Positions 18,692 through 29,594 of a DNA stretch of 42,701 nt are shown here, piece by piece. How positions within the stretch are numbered: position 1 is the stretch's first letter; each line of letters starts with the position of its first letter. The stretch is from an uncultured Clostridia bacterium (GTDB taxonomy: Bacteria > Bacillota > Clostridia > TANB77 > CAG-508): NCBI GenBank assembly GCA_947624655.1, contig CANQLH010000018.1, positions 1 through 42,701 of the forward strand, written 5' to 3'. The position numbers were made by a program, and so were the translations under genes. The notes beneath the pieces were generated by a model. It saw nothing but the letters and a program-made list of their open reading frames with translations. It had not been told where the DNA came from and did not search any database.

Positions 18692-19493
18692 TAAATTCAT
18701 ATCTCAAGATAGAAAAATGTACTTAAGAAAAATTAGAATAAATAAATTTGCTATCCTTGCAACTCAAATTGCAATAATTATTTCTTTTATTGTTCTTTGG
18801 GAAGTTTTGGCTAATTTAAAAGTTATTGATAGTTTTATTACTAGCCAACCTAGTAGAATTATAAATACTTTTATGAATCTTTCTTCTAATGATTTATTAA
18901 ATCATCTTGGTGTTACTTTTTATGAGACCATTGTTCGGCTTCCTTTTGCGGGACTTCGCTTGGTATATGTATTGCAACAGTTTTGTGGCTTTCAAAATTT
19001 TTATCAAAAGTTGCTGAACCGTTTTTAGTTATACTAAACAGCTTGCCAAAAGTTGCATTAGGCCCTGTCATCATTATATGGGTAGGTGCTGGAACTCAGT
19101 CCATCATTGTTATGGCTCTTGCTATTTCTTTAATTGTTACTATATTAGAAATATTAAATGGGTTCAATAACACAGATAAAGAAATGATTAAAATGGCTAA
19201 AACTTTTAAGGCAAATAAGTTTCAAGTTCTCACAAAAATAGTAATTCCTGCAAATATTCCTACTTTTATTAATTCTCTAAAGATTAATATTGGGTTGTCT
19301 TTAGTTGGTGTAATTTCTGGAGAATTCTTAGTTTCTAAAGCAGGGCTTCGGATATTTGATTGTGTATGGAGGGCAAGTTTTCCAATTAGATTTAGTTATG
19401 ACAAGTGTTATTATACTTGGTATAATGGCTGCTTTCATGTATGAAAGTGTTGTTTTATTAGAAAAAATTATTTTAAAATCTCATAAGAAATAA
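18684..19493 (+). CDS. ABC transporter permease (SsuC/TauC type), needs three +1 shifts at CGG 18936, 18949 and 19349
   Basis: Membrane subunit of the importer, with about six helices and the EAA-type coupling loop near KMAKTFKANKFQVLTKIVIPANIP. Read conventionally it is in three pieces. Skipping the C at 18936 gives TIVGFLL; this brings CGG 18949 into frame, and skipping that C gives LGTSLGICIA; CGG 19349 then gives KAGLGYLIVYGGQ, typical of the family C-terminus. The result is one 268-residue frame ending at 19493 (SHKK), a normal length. The start is ATG 18684 (or 18678), overlapping the ATPase stop, with AAGGAG at 18668-18673. It is the most heavily recoded gene in the window. Confidence 0.88.
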
Positions 19494-19528
19494 TTTTTAT
19501 TACTTTTTAAATTTTAGGAGGTAACATT

Positions 19529-20542
19529 TTGAAAAAATTAATTATTTCTCTTATAGTAATTTTAGCTATAATTGTTGCTGTAATAGGTATTTTTTCTTCT
19601 AGAAATAAAATTCCTGAAGAAGCTACCATACAAGATGTTAGATTAAGCGAAGTTACTCGTTCTATCTTTTATGCACCTCAATATGTTGCTTTAAATCAAG
19701 GCTTTTTTAAGGATGAAGGATTAAATATAGAGCTTTCTACTGCTCAAGGTGCTGATGCTGTTATGACTTCTGTTCTTGCAAATCAAAGTGATATTGGTTT
19801 TGCTGGTCCTGAAGCTTCAATCTACGTATACAATGAAGGAAAGGAAGATTATACTGAGGTCTTTGCTCAGCTTACTAAAAGGGATGGTTCTTTCTTAGTT
19901 AGTAGAGAGTATAATCCAAATTTTAAATGGACTGATGTTAGAGGTTCAACAATTATCCCTGGACGAAAAGGCGGAGTTCCTTATATGACACTTCTTTATG
20001 TTTTAAGGAAGTATAATATAAATCCTGAAACTGATGTTACTTTAGATGATAGCATAAGTTTTGATTTAATGGCTGGTGCTTTTAGTGCAGGCAATGCTGA
20101 TTATGTTTCATTATTTGAGCCTACTGCTTCTGCAACTGAGCTTGCAGGAAAAGGCTATATTGTATCTTCAATAGGTGCTGAAACTGATGAACTTCCATAT
20201 ACAGCATATTTTGCTAAAAAGAGTTATATAGAAGCTCATCCTGATATTATTCAAAAATTTACAAATGCTATTTATAAAGGTCAAGTTTGGGTTATGGAAC
20301 ATTCAACCGAAGAAGTTGCAGATTCTATAATCTCGTATTTCCCTGATACGGATAGAGATTTGTTAATTACTGTTCTTAATAGATACAAAGAAATTGATGT
20401 ATGGAATTCAACTCCTGTGCTTGGAGAAAAGGGATTTGAGTTATTGCAAACTGTTATTCAAGAAGCTGGCGAATTAAAAGAAAAAGCACCTTATGATGTA
20501 ATTGTTAATAATGATTTTGCAAATAATGCTGTAAATAAATAG
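19529..20542 (+). CDS. ABC transporter substrate-binding protein (NMT1/SsuA/TauA-like)
   Basis: Extracellular solute-binding protein of the importer. A membrane-spanning N-terminus (residues 1-22) has no lipobox cysteine, so it is probably anchored by an uncleaved helix or is secreted. The mature part follows the NMT1/THI5-like pattern: IFYAPQYVALNQGFFKDEGL, ANQSDIGFAGPEASI and GGVPYMTLLYVLRK. The ligand could be an aliphatic sulfonate, taurine, nitrate or a thiamine precursor; the sequence does not decide. TTG start behind GGAGG. Last gene of the operon; no CGG site in frame. Confidence 0.9.
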   Translation: MKKLIISLIVILAIIVAVIGIFSSRNKIPEEATIQDVRLSEVTRSIFYAPQYVALNQGFFKDEGLNIELSTAQGADAVMTSVLANQSDIGFAGPEASIYVYNEGKEDYTEVFAQLTKRDGSFLVSREYNPNFKWTDVRGSTIIPGRKGGVPYMTLLYVLRKYNINPETDVTLDDSISFDLMAGAFSAGNADYVSLFEPTASATELAGKGYIVSSIGAETDELPYTAYFAKKSYIEAHPDIIQKFTNAIYKGQVWVMEHSTEEVADSIISYFPDTDRDLLITVLNRYKEIDVWNSTPVLGEKGFELLQTVIQEAGELKEKAPYDVIVNNDFANNAVNK

Positions 20543-20544
20543 GT

Positions 20545-20617
20545 GAACAAAGCGCCTTGGCGTCCTTTGTTCGTGCCGATTTGAGTTTCAAGGCCATAGG
20601 GAGGAAAGCTCAAAGGC
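20545..20617 (-). repeat. Dispersed ~73-bp intergenic repeat, copy 3, plus adjacent hairpin
   Basis: On the minus strand it reads CTTTGAG...TCCTCCCTA...GAACAAAG...CTTTGTTC, matching copy 2 along its length. It starts 2 nt after the substrate-binding protein stop. A separate perfect 12-bp hairpin (20632-20643 with 20661-20672, TTAATTGAATAG arms) follows before the terminator. Confidence 0.7.
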
Positions 20618-20675
20618 AGCGCTTAAGCCTTTTAATTGAATAGGAAAATCTGTGATTTTGCTATTCAATTAAATT

Positions 20676-20709
20676 AAGGAGAAACTTTTTTTGAAGTTTC
20701 TCCTTTTTG
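20676..20709 (+). terminator. Terminator of the ABC transporter operon
   Basis: AAGGAGAAACTT (20676-20687) and AAGTTTCTCCTT (20694-20705) form a 12-bp stem followed by TTT. It lies between the convergent ABC operon and gyrA. Confidence 0.85.
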
Positions 20710-20768
20710 ATATAAATTTTGCTGTTTTTGTTTTCCATAATTTTTTTATGTTAATGGATTTGTCTTTT

Positions 20769-23207
20769 TTACTCTGCAACTTCTGCATCTTCTACTATTT
20801 TTTCGATGCTTACAACTTTTCCTTCGTTTGTTCTCATAAGTGTTACACCTTGAGTAGATCTTCCAAGTATGCTTATCTCAGATACATTGATTCTAATTAT
20901 TGTTCCTGTATCTGTTATTAACATGATGTCATCTGTATCATTAACAAGTTTTATTCCTATTAATTTTCCAGTTTTAGGTGTAATTTTGTATGTTATTACT
21001 CCCTTTCCTGCTCTTGTTTGAACTCTGTATTCATCAAGTTCTGTTCTCTTTCCAAAGCCATTCTCTGTAATTGCAAGTAATGTCTGCTTACTTCCTGCAA
21101 TTATTGTTTCCATACCTATTACAGAATCATCTTTGTCAAGCTTTATTCCAATTACTCCTTGTGATACTCTTCCCATTGGTCTTACATCTTTTTCATCGAA
21201 GGTTATACATTGACCACCTTCTGTTACCATTACTACGTTGTCTTCTCCATCTGTAAGTTTTACAGAGATAAGCTCATCATTTTCTTTTAATGCTATTCCT
21301 TGAAGTCCAGTCTTTCTTGAAGTGTCATATTCTGCAAGTGGAGTTTTCTTAATTATTCCATTTTTTGTTGCCATAAGCAAATATTTACCTTCTGCAATAT
21401 TTTGAATTGGTATTATTGCAGAAATCTTTTCTCCTGGATCTAAGCTTAATAAGTTTACTATTGCTGTTCCTTTTGCTGTCCTTCCTGCCTCTGGTATCTC
21501 AAATCCTCTTAGTTTATATAATTTTCCTTTATTACTAAAGAACATTATTATATCGTGAGTTGAAGCTATAAATATTTCTTTTACAAAATCTTCTTCTCTT
21601 GTTGCAATTCCTGTTATTCCTTTTCCTCCTCTTTTTTGGCTTTTATATGTGTCTATTGGCATTCTTTTTACATAGCCAAAATGTGTTAAAGCAATAACAA
21701 CTTGTTCTTCTTTTACTAATTCCTCGTCGTTAAATTCTCCCTTGTCTGCAATTATCTTTGTTTTTCTTTCGTCACCATATTTTTCTTTTATTTCAAGTAG
21801 TTCTTCTTTTATTACGTCAAATACTAATTTTTCGCTTCCAAGTATTGCTTTTAAGTGTTCAATTAGTTTCATTAATTCGTTATATTCTTCTTCTATCTTT
21901 TCTCTTTGCAAACCTTGTAATGTTCTTAATCTCATATCAAGAATTGCTTGTGCTTGAACATCTGATAATCCAAATCTTTCCATTAATCTCTCTTTTGCAT
22001 CATCATATGCTGTTCTAATAATTCTTATTACTTCATCAATGTTGTCTATGGCAATTCTTAATCCTTCTAGTATATGTGCTCTTGCTTCTGCCTTATCTAG
22101 TTCAAATTTTGTTCTACGCAAAACAACATCTTTTCTATGGTCTATATAGCAATCTAGACATTGTCTTAATGTAAGAATCTTTGGTACGCCATTTACTAAA
22201 GCTAGCATTATTACTCCAAATGTTTCTTGCATTTGTGTATATTTATATAATCTATTTAACACAACTTGTGCATTTGTATCTCTCTTAAGTTCTATTACTA
22301 ATCTTACATTAGCTGTTCTATCTGATTCATCTCTAATTGCTGAAATTCCTTCTATCTTTTTATCTCTAGCTAAATCGTCTATGTATTTGTGAAGTCTAGC
22401 TTTGTTTACTTGATAAGGTAAAGATGTAACAATTATTCTTTGTCTATTGCCAGGCATTTCTTCTATTTCAGCTTCTGCTCTCATTATAATTTTTCCTCTA
22501 CCTGTTGTATATGCTTCTTTTATTCCTTCTCTTCCAAGTATTGTTGCTCCTGTTGGGAAATCTGGTCCTTTTATTATTTGCATTAATTGTTCATCAGTTA
22601 CTTCATCATCATCTATTATTTTTATTATTCCATTTATAACTTCTGTTAGGTTATGTGGTGGAATGTTTGTTGCCATTCCTACTGCAATTCCTGAAGAACC
22701 ATTCAAAAGTAATGCTGGTAATCTTGTTGGTAACACACTTGGTTCTTGTAATCTATCATCATAGTTAGGTACAAAATCTACTGTGTTTTTGTCTATATCA
22801 CTCATCATATAGTTTGCAATTTTTGCCATTCTTGCTTCTGTGTACCTCATTGCGGCTGGTGGATCTCCATCTACTGAACCAAAGTTTCCGTGTCCATCAA
22901 TTAATGGGTATCTTAAAGTAAAGCTTTGTGCCATTCTTACCATTGCATCATATACTGCTGCATCTCCATGTGGATGATACCTACCTAAAACAGAACCTAC
23001 TGTATTTGCAGATTTTCTGTATGGTTTATCTGAAGTTATTCCATCTTCTTGCATCGAATATAGTATTCTTCTATGTACTGGTTTTAAACCATCCCTTACA
23101 TCAGGAAGTGCACGCGCTACTATAACACTCATTGCATAGTCTATATATGCAGTTTTCATTTCTTTTTCGATGTCTCTCTCAATTATAGTTTCTTCTGGTC
23201 TATCCAT
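20769..23207 (-). CDS. gyrA: DNA gyrase subunit A
   Basis: Breakage-reunion subunit of gyrase. The N-terminal winged helix and tower (residues 1-500) include the quinolone-determining region [20 protein letters not shown], and the catalytic tyrosine lies in the AMRYTEARM block. The C-terminal beta-pinwheel (about 510-800) includes the GyrA-box region QKRGGKG. Length (812 aa) is normal. AGGAGG precedes the ATG. Here gyrA is separated from gyrB by a type IV secretion block and repeats, whereas in many Firmicutes they are adjacent. Its only CCG on the plus strand corresponds to an out-of-frame CGG (CAC GGA). Confidence 0.98.
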   Translation of the reverse strand: MDRPEETIIERDIEKEMKTAYIDYAMSVIVARALPDVRDGLKPVHRRILYSMQEDGITSDKPYRKSANTVGSVLGRYHPHGDAAVYDAMVRMAQSFTLRYPLIDGHGNFGSVDGDPPAAMRYTEARMAKIANYMMSDIDKNTVDFVPNYDDRLQEPSVLPTRLPALLLNGSSGIAVGMATNIPPHNLTEVINGIIKIIDDDEVTDEQLMQIIKGPDFPTGATILGREGIKEAYTTGRGKIIMRAEAEIEEMPGNRQRIIVTSLPYQVNKARLHKYIDDLARDKKIEGISAIRDESDRTANVRLVIELKRDTNAQVVLNRLYKYTQMQETFGVIMLALVNGVPKILTLRQCLDCYIDHRKDVVLRRTKFELDKAEARAHILEGLRIAIDNIDEVIRIIRTAYDDAKERLMERFGLSDVQAQAILDMRLRTLQGLQREKIEEEYNELMKLIEHLKAILGSEKLVFDVIKEELLEIKEKYGDERKTKIIADKGEFNDEELVKEEQVVIALTHFGYVKRMPIDTYKSQKRGGKGITGIATREEDFVKEIFIASTHDIIMFFSNKGKLYKLRGFEIPEAGRTAKGTAIVNLLSLDPGEKISAIIPIQNIAEGKYLLMATKNGIIKKTPLAEYDTSRKTGLQGIALKENDELISVKLTDGEDNVVMVTEGGQCITFDEKDVRPMGRVSQGVIGIKLDKDDSVIGMETIIAGSKQTLLAITENGFGKRTELDEYRVQTRAGKGVITYKITPKTGKLIGIKLVNDTDDIMLITDTGTIIRINVSEISILGRSTQGVTLMRTNEGKVVSIEKIVEDAEVAE

Positions 23208-23315
23208 TTTCTCTGCCTCCTATTTCCCTAACTTAATAGCGTTTTCTATATCGTTATTATACTAAAAGGAAATTTTTTTTGCAAGAGTTTGTTTTACATA
23301 AAACCTATAAATTTA

Positions 23316-24099
23316 TCAAATTATTTTTGCTAGTTTTATTTCCTCTTCAGTTATATTTTCTAAAGAATTTCCTTTATTTTTTATTAGAGTTTGAATGTTT
23401 TCTATATTTCTTGCTTCTTTTAAAGTACCTTCTAATGGAAGAAGTGTTTCTATTTTCTTTTTTATTTTATTATATTCTCTGTTCATTCCAGCTAAATCTT
23501 TTTGCTCTAAGCAATTATTCCAATTATTGATATACTTTCCGTACTTTTTCTACTCCGTCAACTTGTTCCATAAAATTTTGCTCAATACTATCTGTTATAC
23601 ATCCTTTTACTGCATTTTTTCCTTTTTTTATTACATTTGCTACTGTATTATTAATTAATCCATTTTCTTTTGCAGCTTTTACTGCATTATCAATAAGGCC
23701 TGATGCCGTATCTACAAGTCCACCTGATTTTACAGCATTATATGCTTGTGATACTGTTTCAAATTTTCCTGTTACTATGCCTTTTGCACTTTTTCCTAAG
23801 TTGATTGCTGATTCTATTGCTGATTTTATTCCACTTTTTAATCCTTCGTTAAATACAATATTCTTTACTCCAATAATTTCATCTTCTATTACATCTGGCA
23901 AAATAGACCTAAGAGCAATATCAAATCCTGTATTTACTACTTTACCAAGTGTTGATTCTAAAAATTTATTTTGTGATTTTTCTATATTTTGTAAATTTTC
24001 ATCTAAGTTGTTTTGTAAATTATTTTCTACTTGTTGTTCAACTTGATTATTTATTTCATTCTTTTCTGTGCTTTCTAATTTTTCCTCTTCTAATTCCAT
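23316..24099 (-). CDS. Hypothetical protein, extended by +1 shift at CGG 23541-23539
   Basis: Family not recognised. An acidic, Glu/Asn/Gln-rich N-terminus (residues 1-45) precedes a mostly alpha-helical body with small residues (SAIESAINLGKSAKGIV). The conventional frame ends at 23524 right after CGG: GTA CGG AAA GTA TAT CAA TAA. Skipping the C gives GKYINNWNN... and opens 74 further codons with no stop, rich in charged helix-forming residues (LPLEGTLKEARNIENIQ, NITEEEIKLAKII), ending at 23316 for 260 residues. Without the rule this gene would not have looked interrupted, so it is a useful test. It lies upstream of gyrA and downstream of virB4 on the same strand; no clear membrane segment. 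Confidence 0.75.
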
Positions 24100-24150
24100 T
24101 TTACATTACCTCCTAATATAGTTCCTAATATAATATTATTAAACAAGAGA

Positions 24151-24290
24151 AGAAGTATAATATTTATTTTTTGGAGTTTTGGTGTCGCAATCTCCAAAAA
24201 ATATAATATATGTCGATTGCTCCATTCGCCCTACGCTACGCTCCGGTTGTTCGCTTACGCAACTCCTACAAAATAAATATTATACTTTTT
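24151..24290. repeat. Fold-back element C, sharing its core with element B
   Basis: Perfect 17-bp arms (24154-24170 and 24270-24286, AGTATAATATTTATTTT type), extended a few bases with a wobble. On the minus strand the core reads GCGTAAGCGA, CAACCGGAGCGTAGCG, GCGAATGGAGCA, GCGACACCAAA, as in the element at 11511-11655, but the arms are unrelated to that copy. No ORF. Confidence 0.8.
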
Positions 24291-24342
24291 CTTTTTTAGC
24301 ATATAATCGTATTTTAGTTTACTATAATTAATTTATGTTGCG

Positions 24343-26154
24343 TTAACTTATCATTTCTTTTTCAAATTCATCAGATTCTATTTTTGTTAAAATATGTTCA
24401 TCTCCTACAAACATAAGACATTCTCCTCTTTTTAGAGTTTTAATCTCAATCTTTTCTTTATCTGATATATTTGAATACTCTGATAATATCTTTATATTTT
24501 CTTCTTCTAAAGAAAAGAATGTTTTTATACTAGAATTATTTAATATACTTTTGCCATATGTTCCTTGCTCCAAGCTAAACAAATCCGATATATCCTGTGT
24601 TATAGCAACTGCACTTCCTCCATATTTTCTGATTGTTTTAAATATTTTATATATGAATTGTGCAACGTTTTTATTAGATGTAACTCCAATAAGCCTCCAT
24701 ATCTCGTCTAAGTATATTGCTTTTTTTACATTTCTATCTTTTTTTATCTTATCGTAGAATAACTCGGTAAAAATGTACATTCCATATTTTATGTTTTCTT
24801 CTCCGAAGTTCATAAATATCTGCAACTATTAACTTGCTATTGATTTCTATATTAGTTCTATGATTTAAGAACTTAAGTGAACCTTTTATAAATGGGATTA
24901 GTTTTATTTTAAATATTTTCGTTTTTTCTGTATCACCTAAAATATTATATAAATCTTCTAATATTGGCATATCAAAACTATCTTTAAATACATATTCTAC
25001 ATTTCCATTTATATTTTTAACTTTATATAGGCTTTCATCTTCAAATGTTATTCCTTTTAAATTATAACATTCTATTAGTTTATCTTCTAATATTGCTTTT
25101 TCTTCTTCATCCATTTCTCCAAATATTAGATTAAAAAATCCTATTAATTTTCCGTATTTTTGTTGCTAAATATCCTTTGTCATTATCTTCGACACTCTCT
25201 TTTCTTATATCTAAAACATTTATAAATGTATCAGAGGTTGGACCTATTTTTAAAAGTGTTCCATCTAAATTATTACAAATATTTATGTATTCTCTTTCTG
25301 GATCTATAATATATTGTTCTATTCCTAATAGTCTATTTCTTAGAATTAATAGTTTAGTATAATATGATTTTCCGTGCTCCACTTGTCCCAAAAATACACA
25401 TATTCGTATTTTTATATTTGTTTGTATTATATCTATCGATAAATACAAGCGAATTATTATATATATTCGTTCCTATAAATATTCCTTCTTCATCAAATAT
25501 TGATGATGATATGAATGGATAAGTACAAAGTATTCCACTTGTTAATATATTTCTTTTTGTTACATTTTTTAAATAATTATTGTTTTGCATTAATGGGAGT
25601 GTTGATATATATCCCTGTTCTTCTCTAAAATATGCTCTTCTTGTTTGTATTCCTCTACTTTGTGTCATTCCTTCAACTTTATTTAACAAATATTCTAATT
25701 CTTTTTTATCTTTTGAAAATACAGTTAAATAAATATACATATAATATAATTCTTCATTATTTATTTGCATTTCTTTTCTAATATATTTTGCATCATTATA
25801 ACTAAATGCTGCAATTTCCATATCTTGTCTATTTTGATTGTTTTCCTTTAATTCTACTCCCATATTTCCAATATGATATGTTAATTCTTTTATTGTTTTA
25901 TATGTATCTTTCTTTTCATAAAATATAGAAATATTTATATTAATATTTGTGTCTATTAAATTTTTTAAAATTAAATCTGTTTGTTCTCTATAATAATTTA
26001 CACATAATAAACATGAAAAAAACATTTCATCTATTTCTATAAATTTTGGATTATTCAAATTAATATATGTTGGTGTTATATAATCTATATCTGAAAACAT
26101 TCCTTCTTCAATTTCTGTTTTTTTATTTGCTAAATCTTTTTCTATATTTTTTAT
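24343..26154 (-). CDS. VirB4/TraE-type secretion ATPase, needs three +1 shifts at CGG 25374, 25154 and 24805
   Basis: ATPase that energises a type IV secretion channel. It reads as four fragments conventionally. Skipping C at 25374 gives Walker A GTSGAGKSYYTK; at 25154 gives ATKIGKLIGFFNL; at 24805 gives YELGEENIKYGM, followed by Walker B-like KAIYLDEIWRLIG, VAITQDISDLF and the C-terminus. The result is a single 602-residue frame of normal VirB4 length with all motifs in order. There is no ATG, GTG or TTG at the expected place: AGGAGGA (26167-26161) points to ATA 26154, 6 nt on; ATG 26100 is possible but its spacing is poor. Preceded within 15 nt by the 190-residue gene. Confidence 0.88.
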
Positions 26155-26168
26155 TTTTATTCCTCCTT

Positions 26169-26741
26169 TTAATTTAATAAATTTTTTCTTGTATTAAAAA
26201 ATGAAAAAAGTATTTTTTTTAATTCCTCCTTTTCTAAAATTTCTATAACATTGTTTCCACATCTTGATAAACATTCTTTTATTTTAAAATAATTTTCATT
26301 TAATTCTAATATGTTTAATTCTTCTTTATTTTCTTTTGTTGTTTCTTCTATTTTTGCATTTATAATTATATAAAAATTTTTTGATGAGGAATTTTTTTCA
26401 CGATTTAATCTGTTTATGAATTCAATATATTTTTCTGAAATTTTTATAAGATTAGAATTATTTTCTGATTTAACTTTTTCTCTAATTTTTGAAATATGAT
26501 GAGACAAATCTTCTTTTTTACTTTGAATTAAAATTTGTATATCAAAGTTGCAAGTTTTTAAAAATGTTTTATATGAATTTAATATTCCTTGTTTTTCTAA
26601 ATCTGATTTTAAATTATAATTTATCGGAATTACCTTCATGATTTTTATATATTCTTTTGTTTTCATTTTGACAATTCCTTTTTCCATAATTTTTTCTATT
26701 GGTATCCATTCTTGTAAAGAATTTTGATTTTGTTTTTGCAT
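26169..26741 (-). CDS. Type IV secretion-associated hypothetical protein (190 aa)
   Basis: A mostly helical, charged, apparently cytosolic protein with no membrane segment: EWIPIEKIMEKGIVKMKTKEYIKIMKVIPINYNLKSDLEKQGILNSY is its most conserved-looking part and resembles the N-terminal region often found before VirB4-type ATPases. AGGAGA lies 7 nt before ATG 26741. It ends just before the VirB4 ribosome-binding site, so the two are certainly cotranscribed. The exact function is unknown. No in-frame CGG. Confidence 0.75.
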   Translation of the reverse strand: MQKQNQNSLQEWIPIEKIMEKGIVKMKTKEYIKIMKVIPINYNLKSDLEKQGILNSYKTFLKTCNFDIQILIQSKKEDLSHHISKIREKVKSENNSNLIKISEKYIEFINRLNREKNSSSKNFYIIINAKIEETTKENKEELNILELNENYFKIKECLSRCGNNVIEILEKEELKKILFSFFNTRKNLLN

Positions 26742-26773
26742 AAAGATTCTCCTATTTAATTTCTAATATTTCC

Positions 26774-26954
26774 GTTTAAAATAATAATAATTTGCGTAAA
26801 GGAGACTTTGTCCTTATTTTTTTCGCAGAAATTGTATCATCTTTAAATGAGCCTCTTTCATGTCAAGCTATGAACATCCCTCATTTAAAGATGTAACAAT
26901 TTCTAGCTCAAAAACACTCCAGCGCTCCTTACTTAAATTATTATTATTTTAAAC
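26774..26954. repeat. Fold-back element D with nested inverted repeats
   Basis: Perfect 20-bp outer arms (26774-26793 and 26935-26954, GTTTAAAATAATAATAATTT) enclose an inner near-perfect 23-bp inverted repeat (26828-26850 with 26881-26903, two mismatches) around a short loop. The RNA or DNA could fold into one long interrupted hairpin. Core blocks GCGTAAAGGAG and CTCCTTACTT face each other. No ORF. Confidence 0.75.
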
Positions 26955-27511
26955 TGCATTATTGGAATTTTTAAATTTGTTGAATTTTTTTGAATAAAAA
27001 ATTTTTGAAACTTAATAATTTATGTTTTTATTTTAACATCTTTTTTGTGTTTGTCAAGTTTTTTTTGAAAATTTTTCTAAGAATATTTTTGTATTTTTGA
27101 CTTATAATATTACTATAAAATTAATATTAGTTGGACCAAGAGTAATATGAGGTTAATCTTTTAGCTTTATATTATTCGTGCAAAGGTAAATTATAGCTTT
27201 GCTTTTAGGTTATAATTTGCCGGCGTTGCGAGTATATTATTTGTATGCAAATTGCATTTTATTGATTTATAATCAATATTTTATATGTGATTAAATTATA
27301 TATAATATATTCAAAGTTAAGATTATATTTATATTTTATAATTTGTATTACTAGTCCTTCATGGACGAATATATATATTATGAGTGTACTTATAGTCGAG
27401 CGAAAGATTATTATATGTGGTTTATTGTCTAGTTATATAGCAATATATATTAGATGAAAAAATTATGTATAATAGTTCTAGCCTTAGATTAATATTAGTT
27501 TTATCCGAGAT
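26955..27511. other. Non-coding AT-rich gap between secretion genes and gyrB
   Basis: About 550 bases without a credible ORF. The clearest structure is a hairpin in 27183-27226 (GGTAAATTATA with TATAATTTGCC). The words TTAATATTAGTT and TTAATATTAGTTTT occur near both ends (about 27121 and 27490). I recognise no known RNA family; it may be decayed DNA or an unrecognised RNA. Confidence 0.5.
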
Positions 27512-27541
27512 AAAAAGGTGAGATTTTCTTTTCTCACCTTT
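27512..27541 (-). terminator. Terminator of gyrB
   Basis: On the minus strand AAAGGTGAGA and TCTCACCTTT form a 10-bp stem, followed by TTTTTAT. Confidence 0.9.
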
Positions 27542-27568
27542 AATCTTTATTAAATATCAAGATTTTTA

Positions 27569-29537
<1,969 letters not shown>

Positions 29538-29594
29538 TGTTTTCCTCCTTTAGGTTCTTACATTCTATATTATATTATTCTTTTTATAAAAAAA

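Noticed and set aside
25131-25448. Separate small gene between the VirB4 fragments
   Set aside because: Its first residues are out-of-frame VirB4 sequence; the rest joins the ATPase after the CGG at 25374 is skipped.
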